From assembly GCF_016862275.1 (NCBI RefSeq), contig NZ_BOMQ01000083.1, forward strand, positions 1 to 48,840: 48,840 nucleotides of DNA, given 5' to 3'. The position numbers and the translations under genes were made by a program. Shown here piece by piece: positions 8,155-15,802 of the stretch (position 1 is the stretch's first letter; every line of letters begins with the position of its first letter). Origin of the DNA: Actinoplanes nipponensis. GTDB taxonomy: Bacteria; Actinomycetota; Actinomycetes; Mycobacteriales; Micromonosporaceae. The notes beneath the pieces were generated by a model. That model worked only from the letters and a program-made list of their open reading frames with translations. It did no database searches and was not told the origin of the DNA.

Positions 8155-8955
8155 TCAGTCCTTCAGGGGCTTGGGCACCGGGACGTCCGCGAAGGCGGCC
8201 ACCGTGCGGTCCGCGTACGCCGCGGTGTCGCCCGCCTCCATCGGCCCGTCCCAGGCGCGGGGCAGCGGGACCGGCACCTCCGGGGCGACCCGCCGCACGA
8301 TCTCGTCCAGCACCTTCTCGGCGTCGCCGACCCACAGGTGCTTGGCCCCCGGGACGCCGACGACCTCGGCCTGCGGGATCGCCGCGAAGCGGGTGCGGGC
8401 CTCCGCGGGCCGCAGGTAGTCGTCGAACTCCGGCACCAGCGCGGTCAGCGGCTTCCCGCCGGCCGCCCAGGCGGCCAGGTGCTCGGCGTCCGAGAAGCGC
8501 AGCGGCGGGGACAGCAGGATCGCCCCCGCGACGGCCGGGTCGAGGCCGTGCATGAGGGTCAGGTCGGTGCCGAAGGACCAGCCCACCAGCCAGATGTTCG
8601 GCAGGTCGTGGAACTCCGCGTACTCGATCGCGGCCGCGACGTCGTAGCGCTCGTCGACGCCCGCGGAGAACTCGCCCTCGCTGGCGCCGCGCACGCTGGA
8701 CGTGCCGCGGGTGTTGAAACGCAGCACCGCCACCCCGGCCAGGGCGGGCAGCCGCCAGGCCGCCTTGCGGAAGACGTGGCTGTCCATCATCCCGCCGTGG
8801 GTGGGCAGCGGGTGCAGGCAGACCAGCGTCGCGACCGGATCCCGGTCGAGCGGGCGGGCCAGCTCGCCCACCAGGGTGAGGCCGTCGGCGGTGTGCAGCT
8901 CGATGTCCTCGCGCCGGGCGGGCAGGACGGAGTTCGCGCGGATCTCGTTTGTCAC
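8155..8955 (-). CDS. Alpha/beta hydrolase
   Basis: Soluble 266-residue alpha/beta-hydrolase-fold protein. The nucleophile elbow is GWSFGT with Ser127. An HPLPTHGGMMDSHVF stretch (48-62) supplies the oxyanion region, and a C-terminal PGAKHLWVGD holds the probable catalytic His. It resembles the uncharacterised esterase/dienelactone-like family next to a small CxxC protein in other actinobacteria; the substrate is unknown. GTG at 8955 matches the usual N-terminus of relatives as I recall them. The ATG at 8973 would add six residues and overlap the upstream stop by 8 nt, which is also plausible. It is probably co-transcribed with the upstream 109-residue gene. Confidence 0.82.
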   Translation of the reverse strand: MTNEIRANSVLPARREDIELHTADGLTLVGELARPLDRDPVATLVCLHPLPTHGGMMDSHVFRKAAWRLPALAGVAVLRFNTRGTSSVRGASEGEFSAGVDERYDVAAAIEYAEFHDLPNIWLVGWSFGTDLTLMHGLDPAVAGAILLSPPLRFSDAEHLAAWAAGGKPLTALVPEFDDYLRPAEARTRFAAIPQAEVVGVPGAKHLWVGDAEKVLDEIVRRVAPEVPVPLPRAWDGPMEAGDTAAYADRTVAAFADVPVPKPLKD

Positions 8956-8965
8956 GTCTTCATAG

Positions 8966-9295
8966 TCACCCATAGCGCGGGGCGCTGCGCGAGCGCTCCA
9001 CCCCCGGGCCGCGCCGGTCCCGCGCGCGCCAGCAGCCGGTGTGCCAGTGCCGCCGGTCGCTCTCGTCGCCGCGTTCGTCGGCCGGCCAGGCGACGATGTG
9101 CGCCACGCCGGGACGGATCTCCTGCATGCAGCCGGGGCAGCGGTAGGTCTTGGTGGCCGCCCCGCCGAAGATCGACCGGACCGTCCACTCGCCGTCCTGG
9201 TACTGCTGGACGCCCTCGATGCCCTTGCGGGCGCGCTCGTCACCCAGCGGGGTGGGTGCGGCGTCGCGGCGGGGGCGATTACGGCGAGGACTCAC
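8966..9295 (-). CDS. Small conserved actinobacterial CxxC protein of unknown function
   Basis: A 109-residue basic protein with a disordered Arg/Pro-rich N-terminus (SPRRNRPRR) and a compact C-terminal domain containing YRCPGCMQEIRPGVAHIVAWP and RHWHTGCWRARDR. The Cys and His spacing (CPGC, then HWH...C) suggests a small zinc-binding or HNH-like fold. I recall similar Streptomyces proteins labelled ATP/GTP-binding, without experimental support. The GTG start at 9295 fits the conserved SPRRNRP opening. It lies just upstream of the hydrolase gene on the same strand, and the stop overlaps that gene's alternative start. Confidence 0.75.
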   Translation of the reverse strand: MSPRRNRPRRDAAPTPLGDERARKGIEGVQQYQDGEWTVRSIFGGAATKTYRCPGCMQEIRPGVAHIVAWPADERGDESDRRHWHTGCWRARDRRGPGVERSRSAPRYG

Positions 9296-9352
9296 GATAA
9301 TCAAGCGTACGTGTGAGGTGCGGCACGCCGAATGCGACTTAGACTCGCGTTC

Positions 9353-10846
9353 ATGACGGCTACCCGTACTCCCGGCATGCCCGTGGTCGAGGACGGATTC
9401 CTCGTCTCGACCAGCCCTGCGACCGGCGCCGAGGCGGGCCGCGTCCCGATCAGCGACGAGAAGGCGGTCCAGGCCGCCGTGGACCGCGCCCGCACCGCCG
9501 GCGCCTGGTGGGCCGGGCTGGGCTTCGACGCCCGTCGGACCCGGCTCCTGCAGTGGCGGGCGCTGCTCGCCCAGCGCATCGAGGAGCTCGCCGCGCTCAC
9601 CCACGCCGAGACGGGCAAGCCGCCCGCCGACGCCATCGTCGAGGCCACCGCGGCCATCGAACACATTGACTGGGCCGCCCGCAACGCCAAGCGCGTGCTG
9701 GGCCCGCGCCGGATGCGGACCCGGCTGCTGGTCGCCGAGCACTCCGGCCACCTGGAGTACCAGCCGTACGGCGTGATCGGGGTGATCGGCCCGTGGAACT
9801 ACCCGATCCTGACCCCGCTGGGCCCGATCAGCGGCGCGCTGGCCGCCGGGAACGCGGTCGTGCTCAAGCCCAGCGAGTACACCCCCGCGGTCGGCCAGTG
9901 GCTGGCCGACACGTTCGCCGAGATCGTGCCCGAGCAGCCCGTCCTGCAGGCCGTGCACGGCCTCGGCGACGTCGGCGCCGCCCTGTGCCGCGCCGGGGTC
10001 GGCAAGATCGCGTTCACCGGCTCGACCGCCACCGCGAAGAAGGTCATGGCCACCTGCGCGGAGACGCTCACCCCGGTGCTGCTGGAGGCCGGCGGCAAGG
10101 ACGCCCTCATCGTCGACGCCGACGCGGACGTGGACGCCGCCGCCGAGGCCGCCGTCTGGGGTTCCATGACCAACGCCGGCCAGACCTGCATCGGCATCGA
10201 GCGGGTGTACGCGGTGGCGCCGGTCTACGACGCGTTCGTGGCGGCCGTGGTCGAGAAGGCCGGCAAGCTGCGCATCGGCGAGGAGATCGGCCCGATCACC
10301 ATGCCCAGCCAGATCGACATCATCCGCCGGCACATCGACGACGCGCTCGCCGGCGGCGGCCGCGCCCTGCTCGGCGGGGCCGACGCGGTGCAGCCGCCGC
10401 ACGTCTCGCCCACCGTGCTGGTCGACGTGCCGGAGGACTCGGCCGCGATCCGCGAGGAGACCTTCGGCCCCACGGTCACCATCACCAAGGTGGCCGACAC
10501 GGACGAGGCGGTCACCCGGGCCAACGCGCTGCCGTACGGGCTGGGCGGGGCGGTCTTCGGCAAGGCGAACGGCATCCGGATCGCCCGGCGGCTGCACACC
10601 GGCATGGTCGCGGTGAACTCCACGCTGAGCTTCGTCGGGATGGCCACGCTGCCGTTCGGCGGGGTCGGCGACTCCGGCTTCGGGCGCATCCACGGCGAGG
10701 ACGGGCTGCGCGAGTTCGGCCGGGCCAAGTCGATCACCGTACGCCGGGCCCCGTCGCTGCTGCCGGCGATGACCTTCGAGCGCACCCCGGCCCAGGTGCA
10801 GCGGATCGTGAAGGCCGTCAAGCTGCTGTACGGCCGCCGCCCGTGA
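9353..10846 (+). CDS. NAD(P)-dependent aldehyde dehydrogenase
   Basis: ALDH-superfamily enzyme of 497 residues that oxidises an aldehyde to the acid. Visible are the cofactor-site PWNYP (147-151; Asn149), the FTGST Rossmann motif (221-225), the general base Glu245 in LEAGGKD and the catalytic Cys279 in NAGQTCIG. The C-terminal NSTLSFVGMATLPFGGVGDSG region is typical of the fatty and aromatic aldehyde group. Gly-for-Leu changes around the Glu motif are tolerated in the superfamily. The ATG at 9353 is preferred over an upstream in-frame start at 9332. It is divergent from the small CxxC gene. Substrate cannot be assigned. Confidence 0.92.
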   Translation: MTATRTPGMPVVEDGFLVSTSPATGAEAGRVPISDEKAVQAAVDRARTAGAWWAGLGFDARRTRLLQWRALLAQRIEELAALTHAETGKPPADAIVEATAAIEHIDWAARNAKRVLGPRRMRTRLLVAEHSGHLEYQPYGVIGVIGPWNYPILTPLGPISGALAAGNAVVLKPSEYTPAVGQWLADTFAEIVPEQPVLQAVHGLGDVGAALCRAGVGKIAFTGSTATAKKVMATCAETLTPVLLEAGGKDALIVDADADVDAAAEAAVWGSMTNAGQTCIGIERVYAVAPVYDAFVAAVVEKAGKLRIGEEIGPITMPSQIDIIRRHIDDALAGGGRALLGGADAVQPPHVSPTVLVDVPEDSAAIREETFGPTVTITKVADTDEAVTRANALPYGLGGAVFGKANGIRIARRLHTGMVAVNSTLSFVGMATLPFGGVGDSGFGRIHGEDGLREFGRAKSITVRRAPSLLPAMTFERTPAQVQRIVKAVKLLYGRRP

Positions 10847-10868
10847 CCACCTTTGCTAGCGTCACCCG

Positions 10869-11516
10869 GTGGATCAATCCGCGATCGAGGTCCGCGACCT
10901 GTCGGTGAGCTACGGCTCCACCCCCGTGCTGGTCGGCGTCCGGCTCAGCGTGCCGGTCGGCGCCGGCGTCTGCGTGACCGGCGAGAACGGCATCGGCAAG
11001 TCGACGCTGCTGCGCTGCATCACCAGCCTGCAGCGCGCCGACGCCGGTGAGATCGAGGTGTTCGGCGGCCCGCCCGGCTCCACCCCGGAGTTCTGGCGGG
11101 CCGTCGTGACCACCGTGGAGCCGCCGACCTGGTATCCCGGGCTGACCGCGCGCGAGCACGCCGAGCTGGTCTGCCGCGCGCACGGCCTGGACCCGGCCGC
11201 GGCCGGGGTCGACGAGGCGCTGGAGCGCTTCGGCATCGCCGGGCACGCCGACGCCATCCCGCCGTCGCTGTCGTCGGGGCAGAAGCAGCGGCTGACCCTG
11301 GCGCTGGCCCTGCTGCGGCCGAGCCGCCTGCTCATCCTCGACGAGCCCGAGCAGCGCCTCGACCCGGAGGGCCGGGCCATGGTGGCCGGCCTGCTGGGCG
11401 ACTACCTCGCCGACGGCGGCACGGTGCTGATGGCCAGCCACGACGACGCGTTCGCGGCCGCGGCCGGCACCGGCACGGTGAGCATGGCGGAGCTGCACGC
11501 CGCCGACGCGCAGTGA
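10869..11516 (+). CDS. ABC transporter ATP-binding protein
   Basis: Cytoplasmic ATPase of 215 residues. Walker A is GENGIGKST (38-46), the signature is LSSGQKQR, Walker B is LLILDEPEQRLD, and the H-loop is MASHDD. The signature is a variant of LSGGQ. It is short, as in CcmA/YbhF-like exporters. GTG at 10869 starts 22 nt after the aldehyde dehydrogenase gene. Its stop overlaps the GTG of the next gene by 4 nt, so the 499-residue membrane protein is almost certainly its permease partner. Substrate unknown. Confidence 0.9.
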   Translation: MDQSAIEVRDLSVSYGSTPVLVGVRLSVPVGAGVCVTGENGIGKSTLLRCITSLQRADAGEIEVFGGPPGSTPEFWRAVVTTVEPPTWYPGLTAREHAELVCRAHGLDPAAAGVDEALERFGIAGHADAIPPSLSSGQKQRLTLALALLRPSRLLILDEPEQRLDPEGRAMVAGLLGDYLADGGTVLMASHDDAFAAAAGTGTVSMAELHAADAQ

Positions 11517-13012
11517 CCGCCCCGGTCACCGTCGGCGAGCTGCGCCGCTGGGTGCGCCGCACGCAGTCGACCCACCGGGAGCGCGGCGAGCGGCTCGGCA
11601 ACGTCTACTTCGCCGTGTTGTTCGTGCTGATCGTCGGGGGCATGGTGCACCGGCAGATCGCGGCGGTGGTGTGGCCCGCCGGGCCGAACGCCTCCGAGCT
11701 GGCCGGCGACTCCCTGCTGGTGGTCCTGGCCGGCGGGCTCTACCTGGCCCTGCGCCGCCTCGGCCCGCTCGCGCTGAGCCGGCCCGCGGCGTCCTGGCTG
11801 CTCACTGCCCCGGTCAGCCGGCGCCGGCTGCTGCTGCCGTCGCTGTGGGTGGCGCTGACCGGCGCCGCCGTCGCCGGCGCCGTGGGCGGGCTGGCCGTCC
11901 TGGGCCACGTCGCGGCCCGGCCGGTGTCCGGCGCCGACGGCCTGCTGCCGCTGGTCGGCGCGTTGCTCGGCGGCGTGCTGCTGCTGGTCGCGCTGGGCGC
12001 GCAGGCCGGGCGCCGGTGGGCGGCGTGGTCCGACCACGCGGCGTACCTGCTGGTGGGGGTGGGGCTGGCCGGGCTGGTGGCCGACTCGGCCGTGGGCGCG
12101 CCCCGGGCGGACGCCGGGTGGCCGGCGGCGCCGGTGGTCACCGCGCTGGCCGGTGCGCTCGCGGTGGTCGTGACCGTGCTCCTGCTGCTGGCGGTACGGC
12201 GGCTCGCCACGACCCCGAACGAGCGGATCCTCGAGGCGGCCAAGACGGCCGGCACGCTCTTCGACTCGGCGTACGGCCTGGAACCGTCGTTCGTCACCGA
12301 GATGGTGGAGCGGCGCTACTGGGCCCACCGCAAGCTGCGGTCCCGGCGGTTGTGGCGCCGCGTGCCGGTGCTGGTCGCGCAGGATCTGCTGCTGCTGCGG
12401 CGCCGCCCGCGCCGGGTGCTGTGGGTGGTCGGCTCCACCGCCCTGCCCGCGCTGCTGGCCAACGCCCCGGGCTGGCTGGTCGGCCTGGCCGTGCTGCTCG
12501 GCGGGCTGACGGCCGGCGGGGTGACCGCCGGGACCATCCGCATCGACGCCGGCAACCCGGTCCTGCTGCGCCTGCTCGGCCTCAGCTCGCGGCAGGCGAT
12601 CGGCCAGCGGCTCTGGGTGCCCGGCGTGCTCAGCGGCCTGTGGTACGCCGCCGCGCTGACCGTGCTGACGCTGATCGGCGACGGGCCGGCCGGGCCGTGG
12701 TGGGCGCTGGGGCTGGCCCTGGGCCCGGTCGGCGCGGCGGCCACGATGCGCCGGGCCCGGGTGGGCTTCGTCGACAACGGACTGATGCCGCTGGACACGC
12801 CGATGGGCTCCGTCTCGACCGGCCCGCTGCTCAACGCCGTCGCCGGGCTCGACGTGCTGCTGCTCGGGCTGCCGACGGTCGTGCAGCTCACCCAGGGCGG
12901 CCCGCTGAGCTGGACCGGGGTGGCGGTGCAGGCGGCGGTGGCGGTGATCGGCGCGCGGGCGTACCTGAACGCGACCACCGAGGCCGACCGGGTGGAGCTG
13001 AGCGGGCGCTAG
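11513..13012 (+). CDS. Membrane protein, ABC exporter partner (DUF6297-like)
   Basis: A 499-residue polytopic membrane protein with a soluble N-terminus, several hydrophobic segments in each half, and a central basic linker with RRRPRR (about 290-305). I recognise it tentatively as the DUF6297 type found beside ABC ATPases in Micromonosporaceae. The start GTG overlaps the ATPase stop (GTGA), indicating translational coupling and a shared complex. It ends tail-to-tail on nucS with a shared CTAG, so the two stops overlap by 2 nt. Transported substrate unknown. Confidence 0.78.
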   Translation: MTAPVTVGELRRWVRRTQSTHRERGERLGNVYFAVLFVLIVGGMVHRQIAAVVWPAGPNASELAGDSLLVVLAGGLYLALRRLGPLALSRPAASWLLTAPVSRRRLLLPSLWVALTGAAVAGAVGGLAVLGHVAARPVSGADGLLPLVGALLGGVLLLVALGAQAGRRWAAWSDHAAYLLVGVGLAGLVADSAVGAPRADAGWPAAPVVTALAGALAVVVTVLLLLAVRRLATTPNERILEAAKTAGTLFDSAYGLEPSFVTEMVERRYWAHRKLRSRRLWRRVPVLVAQDLLLLRRRPRRVLWVVGSTALPALLANAPGWLVGLAVLLGGLTAGGVTAGTIRIDAGNPVLLRLLGLSSRQAIGQRLWVPGVLSGLWYAAALTVLTLIGDGPAGPWWALGLALGPVGAAATMRRARVGFVDNGLMPLDTPMGSVSTGPLLNAVAGLDVLLLGLPTVVQLTQGGPLSWTGVAVQAAVAVIGARAYLNATTEADRVELSGR

Positions 13013-13668
13013 AAGAGGGTCAGCTCGTTGCGTTCCATGCCGCGCAGCTTGTCGTAGTCGACCACCACGCAGCGGATGCCGCGGTCGGTGGCGAGCACCC
13101 GGGCCTGCGGCTTGATCTCCTGCGCGGCGAAGACGCCCTGCACGGGCGCGAGCAGTGGATCCCGGTTCATCAGCTCGAGGTAGCGGGTCAGCTGCTCCAC
13201 GCCGTCGATCTCACCGCGACGCTTGACCTCGACCGCCACCGCGCCGCCGGCCGCGTCCCGGCAGAGCAGGTCGACCGGGCCGATCGCGGTCATGTACTCC
13301 CGGCGGACCAGGCTCCAGCCCTCGCCGAAGGTCGCCGGGTGGGCCGCCAGCAGCTCCTGCAGGTGCGCCTCGACGCCGTCCTTGACCAGGCCCGGGTCGA
13401 CGCCCAGCTCGTACGAGGTGTCCTGGAAGATCTCCTCCAGGGTGATCCGCAGCTCCTCGCCGGCCTTGTTGACGACCTTCCACACCCCGGGCGCCTCCTG
13501 CAGCTTGCAGGGCGGGCTCATCCAGTTCAGCGGCTTGTAGGCGCGGTCGTCGGCGTGGATGGACACCGAGCCGTCGGCCTTGACCATCAGCAGGCGGGTC
13601 GCGGGTGGCAGGTGGGCGGAGAGACGGCCGACGTAGTCCACGGAACATCTCGCAATGACCAGGCGCAC
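13009..13668 (-). CDS. nucS: Mismatch-specific endonuclease NucS (EndoMS)
   Basis: Endonuclease of 219 residues that makes double-strand cuts at mispairs. It replaces MutS/MutL mismatch repair in many actinobacteria. The RecB-like nuclease core has Asp133 (GPVDLLC), Glu147 and Lys149 (VEVKRRGE), with Gln159 in EQLTRY. The C-terminal residues ELTLF look like the beta-clamp-binding tail known from the Corynebacterium and archaeal enzymes. The GTG start at 13668 fits family length (about 220-225). It is divergent from the DUF4126 gene and convergent with the ABC partner gene. Confidence 0.96.
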   Translation of the reverse strand: MRLVIARCSVDYVGRLSAHLPPATRLLMVKADGSVSIHADDRAYKPLNWMSPPCKLQEAPGVWKVVNKAGEELRITLEEIFQDTSYELGVDPGLVKDGVEAHLQELLAAHPATFGEGWSLVRREYMTAIGPVDLLCRDAAGGAVAVEVKRRGEIDGVEQLTRYLELMNRDPLLAPVQGVFAAQEIKPQARVLATDRGIRCVVVDYDKLRGMERNELTLF

Positions 13669-13726
13669 CCGACGAGGGTAGCCTCCGGGTCCGGCGGGGC
13701 GAGCGTGGCGGTGCCATGCTGAGGAC

Positions 13727-14353
13727 GTGCTCGAAGCGCTCACCGGTACCGGCCTGGCGGCATCCGCCGGTCTGAATGCCTACATCCCCCTGCTCACCAT
13801 GGGTCTGCTGGCCCGATACACCGACACCATCGACCTGCCGGGCGGCTGGCAGTGGCTGTCCAACGGCTGGGTCATCGCCATCCTGGCGGTGCTGCTCGCC
13901 GTCGAGGTGGTGGCCGACAAGATCCCGGTCGTGGACCACGTGAACGACGTCGTGCAGACGGTGGTGCGGCCCACCGCGGGCGGGCTCGCGTTCGGGGCGG
14001 GCTCGTCGTCCGAGACGGTCACCGTGTCCGACCCGGGCGCGTTCTTCGGCTCCCACCAGTGGGTGCCGGTGGCCGCGGGCGTCGTCATCGCCCTCTGCGT
14101 GCACGGGGTGAAGGCCGCCTCCCGGCCGGTGGTGAACGCCACCACGGCCGGGGTCGGCGCGCCGGTGGCCAGCACCGCCGAGGACTTCGGCAGCGTCGTG
14201 CTCTCCCTGCTGGCGATCCTGTTGCCGGTGCTGGTCCTGCTCGGACTCGTGCTGCTGGTGCTCGGCGGCTGGTGGGTGATGAGGCGACGCCGGCAGCGCA
14301 AGCGGGAACGGCGGGCGCCAGAGGGTGTCGGGACCCAGCGTCTGTTTGGTTGA
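13727..14353 (+). CDS. DUF4126 membrane protein
   Basis: A 208-residue membrane protein. LEALTGTGLAASAGLNAYIPLLTMGL opens the DUF4126 domain. Several further hydrophobic segments follow, including the strongly hydrophobic block LSLLAILLPVLVLLGLVLLV (about 165-185), then a basic cytoplasmic tail (MRRRRQRKRERR). Function of the family is unknown. The GTG at 13727 follows a GAGG that is rather close. The stop TGA overlaps the TTG start of the next gene, suggesting coupling. Confidence 0.8.
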   Translation: MLEALTGTGLAASAGLNAYIPLLTMGLLARYTDTIDLPGGWQWLSNGWVIAILAVLLAVEVVADKIPVVDHVNDVVQTVVRPTAGGLAFGAGSSSETVTVSDPGAFFGSHQWVPVAAGVVIALCVHGVKAASRPVVNATTAGVGAPVASTAEDFGSVVLSLLAILLPVLVLLGLVLLVLGGWWVMRRRRQRKRERRAPEGVGTQRLFG

Positions 14354-15717
14354 CTGCTGCGGTGCCCGCGATCGCCGTACCCGCCTTCGCCCTGACCTGG
14401 TGGCTCGGTTGCTATCTGGTGGGGCGCGATCCCACCCGGGCGGTGCTGTGGCGCGCGGGCGGGGCGCTGGTCGCGTACGCGGTGGCGGTGGCCGCCTGGA
14501 CGCTGGCTCCGGGCTCCGCGGCGGCGCAGGTGCTGCTCTGCGTGCCGGCCCTGTGCTGGGCCGGGGTGGTCGTGGGTCTGCTGCCGCCCGGCGCGCCGGA
14601 GCACGCGCAGGTCAACCGCGGCTGGCCGGCCGCCGCGCTGGTCTTCCTGCTGCTGGCCGCCGCGCTGCCGGACGTGGGCAAGCTGGTCGCCCTGGCGCCG
14701 CTGGCCGGCGGCATGGTGCTGCTGCTGCGCTACCGCGAACGGGTACGCCCCACCGCGCTGCCGTCCGCGCTGGCCGCCGCGGCCCTGCTCTACGCGCTGG
14801 GCCTGGTCGTGGTGCTGGGCCCGATGGACCTCGGCCCGCCGGTGCTGGTGCTCGCCGCGCTCGGGCTGGACCTGCTGCTGATGGGCTACCTGGTGGCGGT
14901 GGCCGACGCGCTCGACTCGGGGGAACGGCTGCTGCCCGATCTGCGCCGGTCCCTGCTGGCCGGGGTGCTCGCGACCCTGGTGTGCGGGGGTCCGGCCGCG
15001 CTGACCATGCTGGCCGTCCCCGGCCGGTCGGCGGTCGTCGTGCTGCAGTTCGTGCTGGTGGCGGCGGTGCTGAGCGCGGTGGGCCTGGCCGCGCCGTTGC
15101 GCGCCGGCCTGGACCGGCTGGCCTTCCTGGAGGACGACCGGCTGCGGCACAGCCGTACCGTCCTCCACCTCGCCGCCGAGGCCCTGCCCCGGCGGCGCGA
15201 GCGGCACCGGATGCCCGCGCTGGACGCCGACGAGTTCCGCCGGCTGACCCGCCGCGCGCTCGAGGACTTCGGCGACGTGGGCCGGCTGCTCCGCAACCCG
15301 CTGATCGACCTGCCCGCCGTGGACCGCCGGCTCGCCGCGCGCGGTCCCGCGGTGGCCGACCAGCCGCTGGCCCGGGCGGCCGAGCTGCGGGCGGTGCTGG
15401 GCGAGCACGTGGCCCGGCTCAAGCCGGCCGGGGCGTTCGGCACCACGGAGGAGTGGCGGTATTTCAACGCGCTGCACTACTGCAGCGTCCGGGGGCTGCG
15501 GCCGTACAGGCGTGGCCCGCAGCCCGAGGGCCTGGACCGCGACGCCCGGCGGGCGGTCGACTGGTTCCGCCGGTACGTGCCCCGGCGTTCGCTGCACCGG
15601 TGGCAGGCCGAGGGCGCCGCGCTGGTGGCCGCGCAGCTCTGGCGGGAGCTGGTGAGCACCGATCCGCGCTGGCTGACCGGGGCGGGAGCGGCGCCGCGGC
15701 GGCAACCCGTGCGGTGA
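14350..15717 (+). CDS. Multi-pass membrane protein with a conserved soluble C-terminal domain, function unknown
   Basis: A protein of about 455 residues. About nine to ten hydrophobic segments cover residues 1-260. A cytoplasmic domain of about 190 residues follows, containing EEWRYFNALHYCSVRGLRPYRR, DRDARRAVDWFRRYVP and LHRWQAEGAALVAAQLWREL. I associate this C-terminal pattern with a domain found in some actinobacterial DNA-binding proteins, but no helix-turn-helix is evident here. Start choice is uncertain: TTG at 14350 overlaps the previous stop (TTGA), while GTG at 14362 is an alternative giving 451 residues. No function is assigned. Confidence 0.7.
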   Translation: MTAAVPAIAVPAFALTWWLGCYLVGRDPTRAVLWRAGGALVAYAVAVAAWTLAPGSAAAQVLLCVPALCWAGVVVGLLPPGAPEHAQVNRGWPAAALVFLLLAAALPDVGKLVALAPLAGGMVLLLRYRERVRPTALPSALAAAALLYALGLVVVLGPMDLGPPVLVLAALGLDLLLMGYLVAVADALDSGERLLPDLRRSLLAGVLATLVCGGPAALTMLAVPGRSAVVVLQFVLVAAVLSAVGLAAPLRAGLDRLAFLEDDRLRHSRTVLHLAAEALPRRRERHRMPALDADEFRRLTRRALEDFGDVGRLLRNPLIDLPAVDRRLAARGPAVADQPLARAAELRAVLGEHVARLKPAGAFGTTEEWRYFNALHYCSVRGLRPYRRGPQPEGLDRDARRAVDWFRRYVPRRSLHRWQAEGAALVAAQLWRELVSTDPRWLTGAGAAPRRQPVR

Positions 15718-15769
15718 CGGTTCGACAGCGACACGCGCCACATCAGGGCAGGAAGCCCCCCAAAATGGT

Positions 15770-15775
15770 TAAAAT
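15770..15775 (+). promoter_or_regulatory. Candidate -10 element for the FtsK-like operon
   Basis: TAAAAT matches the TATAAT consensus at five of six positions, in an unusually A-rich patch of an otherwise GC-rich 85-nt spacer. It would start transcription near 15782, with a GGGGGGTG ribosome site before the GTG at 15803. No convincing -35 box is seen. Confidence 0.35.
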
Positions 15776-15802
15776 CCCCCAACGTGGATTCCGGGGGGTG
15801 CA

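Noticed and set aside
8966..10693. Long minus-strand frame continuing upstream of the small CxxC protein
   Set aside because: The part beyond 9295 is antisense to a clear aldehyde dehydrogenase and has low-complexity composition.
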